A stretch of DNA of 64,000 bases from Coturnix japonica (Eukaryota > Chordata > Aves > Galliformes > Phasianidae), in NCBI RefSeq assembly GCF_001577835.2, contig NC_029518.1:33969462-34033461 (forward strand), read 5' to 3'. Both the position numbers and the translations under genes were made by a program. Below the pieces are notes generated by a model that made no database searches, had not been told where the DNA came from, and saw nothing but the letters and a program-made list of their open reading frames with translations. Below, one piece after another: positions 59,901 to 64,000 of the stretch; the first letter of the stretch is position 1, and every line of letters starts with the position of its first letter.

Positions 59901-62536
59901 CACTTGCACAGTTTATGTTTTTCTGGCATCAGTTTTAAATGTGTTTTTATAGTAACAGGAATCCTTATATAATATTCTAGATATTGATGAGTGTTCAGAG
60001 CAACCGGGTCTGTGTGGCAGCAATGCAGTTTGCAATAACCAGCCGGGAACGTACCGATGTGAGTGTGTTGATGGATACCAGTTTGCAGCAGATGGGCGGA
60101 CTTGTGTTGGTGAGTTTCACGCTTCTTAAAAGCGCTGCCCACTGATTTTTGGGCTGTTGTTCATCTTACAGAAATAGAGGATGACTTCTAGTGTCATGCT
60201 GGCTTCTAACACCAGTTGAATGTAGGACTTTCTGCTACAGTTATCCATCGGTTTACAGCCCCTGAATGTCTTGAACCTGAGACAGGGCAGCAGCATCCTT
60301 CTTTGTGCTTATGTGGCTTGATGTGGAACTACAGCTTTTCATACCAGCTGTGTGACTCACTGTGTTAAGAAGAGAATTGTAAATGAATCCAGTTCTCACA
60401 TTTGTTGACTGATGAATGGGAGGACTTGGGAGCTCCCTAAGAATTTCAGCTCTAAAGCTATTGCCGTTCTGAATTGATTATTTTGTAACCTGAATCTTAC
60501 ACTGTGAAGCAGAGCAGATAAAAATGATTCTTACAATGACATCGTCTCCTCCAGAGACATGAACAGCATGTCTGTTTTCAGATCTGGCTACGATGGAAGA
60601 TTTATTTATTTATTTATTTATTTCCCTGCTGGTACTGTGGTAATTTCCATATGTGTGCTGTGATGAAAGGAGCATTGTGGAGTCTGGTCCTGGTCCTGTC
60701 AACTCCCAGGAAGGAATTGCTTACGCAATCCTTGTGAAATCCTCAGTGGATTCTTACAGCAGCTGTTAATCTGTTCCTAGACGCGCTCACTGCAAACCTG
60801 CATTTTTCCTGCCCTAACATTTTTGTGGTATTTTTGCCTCTTTCTTTTTCTAATATAATGGTTTCCTTTCCTCTTCTCTGACTTAACAGGTAAGCGTGGG
60901 CAAAGCTCCAGTTGCTACCTGAAATACTGTTGTGCATAAAGCAGTGCCTTCAGTATATCAGCACTGTCACTATTGAGAAAATCATGAAAAGCTGCAGGCC
61001 TGGCTCCAGCTGCTGCAGTTGGTCAAAATCTCTCCAATAGCTGACAAATATGTTTACCTCCTAATAAGTGAGTCACATCTCCCATCTCTTGCCAAGCGAT
61101 GACAGCCCTGGGTCAATGCTAGGTTAGTGTAGCAGGATATTTAATTCCCAGTGCAATGAACTGGCTGCTCAGCCAGTGTGTGAGGTGCCTCTAGGAGATG
61201 CCTTACATTTCTTCATTGAGGACTCCTTTTTATAAACAAAACTCTTGTAAATGTTGTAGATGTTAGGCTATGACACCCATTGATCCTTTCTCCTCTGTTC
61301 TATGCTTGCAGGCATTTGAGATGCTGCAGACAGTCAATACCTTGTAAAACGTTGTTAAGTTTTAATACTGGTGTAATGGAAGAGCTTTAAAAAACAATCA
61401 AACAAAAACCCAACCCCCCCCCAAACAAAACACAGTTTCTTTGTTTCTTTTTTCTTCTCTGTGCCTTCACAGCTGTGCTCTCTACAAGTGTTTTACGAGC
61501 TTCAAACTTTGAGGAGGAAAATTCAAACTTTCACTCTTCTCTTGTGTGTCTAACCTGCAGCTGTTGAATACGCCATAAACCACTGCCTGACGGGCACACA
61601 CGGCTGCGATATCCCCCAGCGTGCTCAGTGTGTGTACACTGGTGGGTCTGCCTACATCTGCACGTGCCTCCCTGGTTTCTCTGGAGATGGGCGTGCCTGT
61701 GAGGGTGAGTAGTACCATTTGCTGTGGTTTTTTCATACTCTTTATTGCACAACTTGGCTCCTCATTGCAATGTCCTACAGTTACTTCTGATTTAAAACAG
61801 GGAAGATTTGTACCTTAGGTCCTGCAGGCAAGCATCATAAGCTGTCGTTCTTTACTCTCCCACTTTTGAGTTCATTCCTCAATATTTGTGTCCCAGAAGG
61901 TCCAAAATGAGGTAGCTGCACAAATGGCAGTGGCTGCAGTTAGGGGATCTGGTCCACACCTGATGACTAAGAGACAGATAGTGCTCAGTATTCAGAATCT
62001 GTAAAAACATTGTGTTGTGTTTCATGTCAGTTGGAGTGCAGTGGGAGAGAAGCATTATCTAAATGTATCAGAAATCTTGCTAGCCAAATCCAGCCTTTCT
62101 TCTTGCATTTTGTGACTTTTTCTTTTCTCTTTCTTATGGGCATGTATTTCTAAAATACTGTGTGTATTTACAGTGCCAGTACCCATGAGAGTAGCAAGGT
62201 AGAGAGATTTGCTGACAGCCAGAGTCTAAAATACACACATGCTTTTTACTTTTCATTTCTGTATTCTTCCAAAAGTCTTTAATTCTTGACATAGGGCATA
62301 AAATAGGAGCCTGATAGTAACAAGCCAGGTTTGCACTTGAATTCTCACTCTGATTTGTATGATGTTTCCCATCATAAGGAATATTTATCAAAGACTGATC
62401 TTTTATTTTACAGATATAGATGAATGTCAGCAGGGCCGCTGTCATCCAGATGCTTTCTGCTACAACACACCTGGGTCCTTCAGCTGCCAGTGTAAGGCAG
62501 GTTATCGTGGAGATGGTTTCCAGTGTGTGTTAGGAG
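46322..62536 (+). CDS. NID1: NID1 (nidogen-1/entactin), N-terminal 12 exons; gene continues past the right edge
   Basis: Nidogen-1 is a secreted basement-membrane glycoprotein that links laminin to collagen IV and perlecan. Twelve in-phase exons encode about 847 residues. They give a signal peptide (1 to about 23), the NIDO/G1 region (about 67-243; [36 protein letters not shown]), a divergent linker (244-384), EGF-like 1 (386-434; [10 protein letters not shown]), the G2 beta-barrel (about 435-668; [44 protein letters not shown]), then four further EGF-like modules (one per exon), including [10 protein letters not shown] and [10 protein letters not shown]. The start ATG has G at -3 and +4 and an in-frame TAG at 46283. 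The thyroglobulin-like, beta-propeller G3 and final EGF modules are not in the window. NID2 is less likely given the spelling and the GPR137B synteny. Confidence 0.97.
48671..48766 (-). mobile_element. CR1 LINE 3' end fragment, minus orientation
   Basis: This is the complement of a CR1 terminus: AGAATCACAGAACATG, then GGGTTGGAGGAGACCTTTGG and CCAGCCCCCTGCCAAAGCAG. It is short and diverged. Confidence 0.85.
49882..50172 (-). mobile_element. CR1 LINE 3' end, minus orientation, well preserved
   Basis: It begins with two copies of the complemented 8-bp CR1 terminal repeat (CACAGAAT). It continues with GGGGTTGGAAGGGACCTCCA, TCGAGTCCAACCCCCCTGCC, CAGCCTGTTCCAGTGCTC and GTAAAGAAGTTCTTGCGCA. It is much closer to the family consensus than the other two copies, hence younger. 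Confidence 0.94.
50597..50896 (+). CDS. NID1: NID1 exon 2 (NIDO/G1 domain)
   Basis: One hundred codons run from [16 protein letters not shown] through [16 protein letters not shown] and VYYRED to [16 protein letters not shown]. The acceptor is TTATTAG and the donor is AAG|GTGAAT. Confidence 0.96.
50897..52222 (+). other. NID1: NID1 intron 2
   Basis: This 1.3-kb AT-rich intron contains the 7-bp ATTTATT tandem repeat at 51721-51774 and further TTTA-rich stretches up to the acceptor. Confidence 0.88.
51721..51774 (+). repeat. (ATTTATT)n minisatellite-like array
   Basis: About seven head-to-tail copies of a 7-bp unit lie in NID1 intron 2. The first six are perfect. Confidence 0.92.
52223..52452 (+). 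CDS. NID1: NID1 exon 3 (end of NIDO/G1)
   Basis: The exon encodes [20 protein letters not shown], then [14 protein letters not shown] and on to SIRNLHK, whose last codon is split. The acceptor is CCCACAG and the donor is AA|GTATGT. Confidence 0.95.
52453..52765 (+). other. NID1: NID1 intron 3
   Basis: This 313-bp intron runs from GTATGT to GATAG. Nothing else was recognised. Confidence 0.9.
52766..53190 (+). CDS. NID1: NID1 exon 4 (G1-G2 linker)
   Basis: It begins [17 protein letters not shown], which matches human closely. It then encodes a poorly conserved acidic and Pro/Gln-rich linker ([25 protein letters not shown]) and ends [12 protein letters not shown], again conserved. The donor is TAG|GTAAGG. 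The linker corresponds to the protease-sensitive rod between G1 and G2. Confidence 0.95.
53191..54011 (+). other. NID1: NID1 intron 4
   Basis: This 0.8-kb intron runs from GTAAGG to TCTGCAG. No repeats were recognised. Confidence 0.9.
54012..54161 (+). CDS. NID1: NID1 exon 5 (first EGF-like module)
   Basis: The exon encodes [18 protein letters not shown], then [17 protein letters not shown] and [14 protein letters not shown], with six EGF cysteines. Both ends are phase 1, the usual arrangement for EGF module exons. Confidence 0.97.
54162..55341 (+). other. NID1: NID1 intron 5
   Basis: This 1.2-kb AT-rich intron contains no recognised element. Confidence 0.9.
55342..55593 (+). CDS. NID1: NID1 exon 6 (G2 domain, part 1)
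   Basis: The exon encodes [36 protein letters not shown] and [18 protein letters not shown], then [20 protein letters not shown]. This is the start of the G2 beta-barrel that in mammals binds perlecan and collagen IV. Confidence 0.97.
55594..56568 (+). other. NID1: NID1 intron 6
   Basis: This 1-kb intron has no recognised element. Confidence 0.9.
56569..56769 (+). CDS. NID1: NID1 exon 7 (G2 domain, part 2)
   Basis: The exon encodes [34 protein letters not shown] and [14 protein letters not shown]. It is phase 1 on both sides, with a TTCTGTAG acceptor and a G|GTAAGA donor. Confidence 0.96.
56770..58035 (+). other. NID1: NID1 intron 7
   Basis: This 1.3-kb intron carries a (TTTA)n microsatellite at 56890-56923. 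The open frame running into exon 8 from upstream has no support as coding sequence. Confidence 0.88.
56890..56923 (+). repeat. (TTTA)n microsatellite
   Basis: About eight perfect tetranucleotide copies lie in NID1 intron 7. Confidence 0.92.
58036..58281 (+). CDS. NID1: NID1 exon 8 (G2 domain, part 3)
   Basis: The exon encodes [35 protein letters not shown] and [20 protein letters not shown], then [11 protein letters not shown]. The acceptor is GTTGCAG and the donor is G|GTATGT. Confidence 0.96.
58544..58687 (+). CDS. NID1: NID1 exon 9 (EGF-like module with RGD)
   Basis: The exon encodes [38 protein letters not shown] and FRGDGNVCY. The RGD tripeptide (58663-58671, residues 708-710) sits where human and mouse nidogen-1 carry their known cell-attachment RGD. 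Confidence 0.96.
58688..59980 (+). other. NID1: NID1 intron 9
   Basis: This 1.3-kb AT-rich intron has a short TA-rich run at about 59515-59540. The 262-bp intron 8 (58282-58543) likewise holds nothing recognised. Confidence 0.9.
59981..60109 (+). CDS. NID1: NID1 exon 10 (calcium-binding EGF-like module)
   Basis: The exon encodes [20 protein letters not shown], then [15 protein letters not shown] and DGRTCV. The DIDEC start is the calcium-binding EGF signature, and both splice junctions are phase 1. Confidence 0.97.
60110..61560 (+). other. NID1: NID1 intron 10
   Basis: This 1.45-kb intron contains a (TTTA)n run at 60601-60623 and a short C/A-rich run near 61395-61430. Nothing else was recognised. 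Confidence 0.88.
60601..60623 (+). repeat. (TTTA)n microsatellite
   Basis: Five to six perfect tetranucleotide copies lie in NID1 intron 10. Confidence 0.9.
61561..61704 (+). CDS. NID1: NID1 exon 11 (EGF-like module)
   Basis: The exon encodes [36 protein letters not shown] and [11 protein letters not shown], corresponding to human [18 protein letters not shown]. The acceptor is CCTGCAG and the donor is G|GTGAGT. Confidence 0.96.
61705..62413 (+). other. NID1: NID1 intron 11
   Basis: This 0.7-kb intron has no recognised element. Confidence 0.9.
62414..62536 (+). CDS. NID1: NID1 exon 12 (calcium-binding EGF-like module, last exon in window)
   Basis: The exon encodes [18 protein letters not shown], then [18 protein letters not shown] and QCVLG. 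It contains a second RGD (62506-62514, residues 838-840). The acceptor is TTTTACAG and the donor is G|GTAAAA. Confidence 0.96.
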
Positions 62537-64000
62537 GTAAAATTTTATAGTTCTTAAAAATTAGAGCAGAAATGCAACTTGGGAACTGGAGCATATATAT
62601 TTCTCTGGAAAAAGAATTGTATATTGTCTCACTAGGCTTTGTTCTTTCTCGTGTGCCTTGAGGTCTCAACACCAAGCTTGTGCCAATGTCTGTCTATTGA
62701 CTGTTATTGCTTTTCCTGCTCAGTTATTGTTTTATGTTTTGTTTGTCTCTCCCCAGCAGCTCTCAGCTTCATGCTGATGCTATCTTTTGAATTTGCCTTA
62801 TGTAATGATTTGATCACATACTAATTTTGTTTTCCGTGCACAATAGTCACATATCATAAAACACGTGGAACTGTTGGTGATGTAAATGAAATGCAGCAAT
62901 TATAGGAAAAAAGAGAAGGATGAAACCAAGTATCTGTACAGTTGTATTCAGCAAGAACTAGATGCCTACTTTTCAAGTGTAGTCAGCCTGAATCCAAAAG
63001 GACTAACTCCTGGTTCTAATTAAATGTTAGGTTTTTCTGTATTTACTCAGTTTATTCTCTAGTTAGCATAAAGCTCTTTCTTTCCACACTTCGGTTTTTG
63101 TAGTTTAGTTTGGACCTTGAAGTAGTGAGGAACACTAAGGCTCAAAGTAGCATTGTTACTGTTATTTCAGTCCAAAAGCGTGGCAAACATAGATGATAGT
63201 TGAATACTTTCATCCAGGAAACAAACAAAGCTTACCTTTGGCTTCTGATATTCTTACTCTTGGGCTAAAGACACTACACCTCTCCACAGACTGAAACTCA
63301 AAATGTGCAATCAAGAAAAGAAGCAAAAAGCGGTAGGACTGAGGAGGGAGGCTGTCTTTGTAAATCAGCTTCTTCGCTGTTTTAATGATGTCCAAAGTAC
63401 TTGATGACTCAAAGTTTAGATTTTTCTTTTTTACTGAATGATCTGCTGGCTTAAAAGTGCTTGTTTGTATGACCCAAATCTCTACCTGATGTGTTGCTGA
63501 ACTTCTTTATTTCTCCTTTGCCACTTTGTCTTCCCTAATTCTGAAGATTTGACATTCTTATACAGTAGGATACTAATGCCTCAGAGCAAAGAGCTGATGG
63601 ATGACTTACAGGAAAAACGAAAGAAATCACAGAGTGATTTCTGGTTTTAGATCATGTTTGCATGACTTCATTTGGTGCACAACAGCATATGTTATGTCAA
63701 ATCATTGAGTGTTTGTAGACTCTTTCCTTGTAGGTCAATTGTAGGAGGTTTGGTGGTGTTTAATTCTGAAGCTTTAGCTTTTTCCAATTTTATATCAGTC
63801 TTCCAACATTGTTTTCTACTTATTTTTCATGTGCCAACGTTCCTGCATATTTTCAGTTTAATGCTGGATGAAGGGAGAACTACCTGGTGTTTCTGACCAG
63901 AGTTAAAACATTTATATAATGATCCTGTTGATAAAAACAGGATTATTACTCCTTTAGGAGTGACTTGATGTAAGTAGCTTGAAGCAAAAACAAACCTTCT
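62537..64000 (+). other. NID1: NID1 intron 12 (5' part)
   Basis: This AT-rich sequence has no further exon. The expected thyroglobulin type-1 exon with its CWCV core was looked for and not seen, so it lies past the window edge. Confidence 0.85.

Overview
This is vertebrate nuclear DNA, almost certainly from a bird and most likely a galliform such as chicken. The grounds are spliced vertebrate genes with GT-AG introns, CR1 LINE 3' tails with the avian 8-bp terminal repeat, a mariner element of the chicken Galluhop (Mariner1_GG) type, and the conserved gene order ERO1B - GPR137B - NID1, which is also found on human 1q42-q43. There are no bacterial-style operons, CRISPR arrays, tRNAs or rRNAs.

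Layout. Positions 1-2244 hold the last two coding exons of ERO1B (+ strand), an endoplasmic-reticulum thiol oxidase. Positions 2245-8136 are the shared 3' flank of two convergent genes; it contains one unassigned exon-like open stretch (5088-5200) and an internally deleted mariner (7390-7937). Positions 8137-29811 hold the complete seven-exon coding sequence of GPR137B (- strand, 385 aa), a lysosomal seven-pass membrane protein. I reconstructed all splice junctions; one intron uses a GC donor. Positions 29812-46321 are a 16.5-kb interval between divergent genes. I see no convincing protein-coding gene there, only two modest CpG-rich patches, an imperfect hairpin and a CR1 tail. A CpG island then leads into NID1 (+ strand). 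Its first twelve coding exons (46322-62536, about 847 residues) run from the signal peptide through the NIDO/G1 and G2 domains into the EGF-like run. The thyroglobulin, beta-propeller (G3) and last EGF modules lie beyond the right edge.

The three genes are neighbours by ancestral synteny, not members of one pathway: ERO1B acts in ER disulfide formation, GPR137B in lysosome/mTORC1 control, and NID1 in basement-membrane assembly. Introns and spacers carry a low density of old repeats (CR1, mariner, one probable MIR/L2-type relic) and simple repeats. I found no evidence for a previously undescribed biological system. The most useful leads are the orphan exon downstream of ERO1B, the GC-AG intron in GPR137B, and a second RGD tripeptide in NID1.
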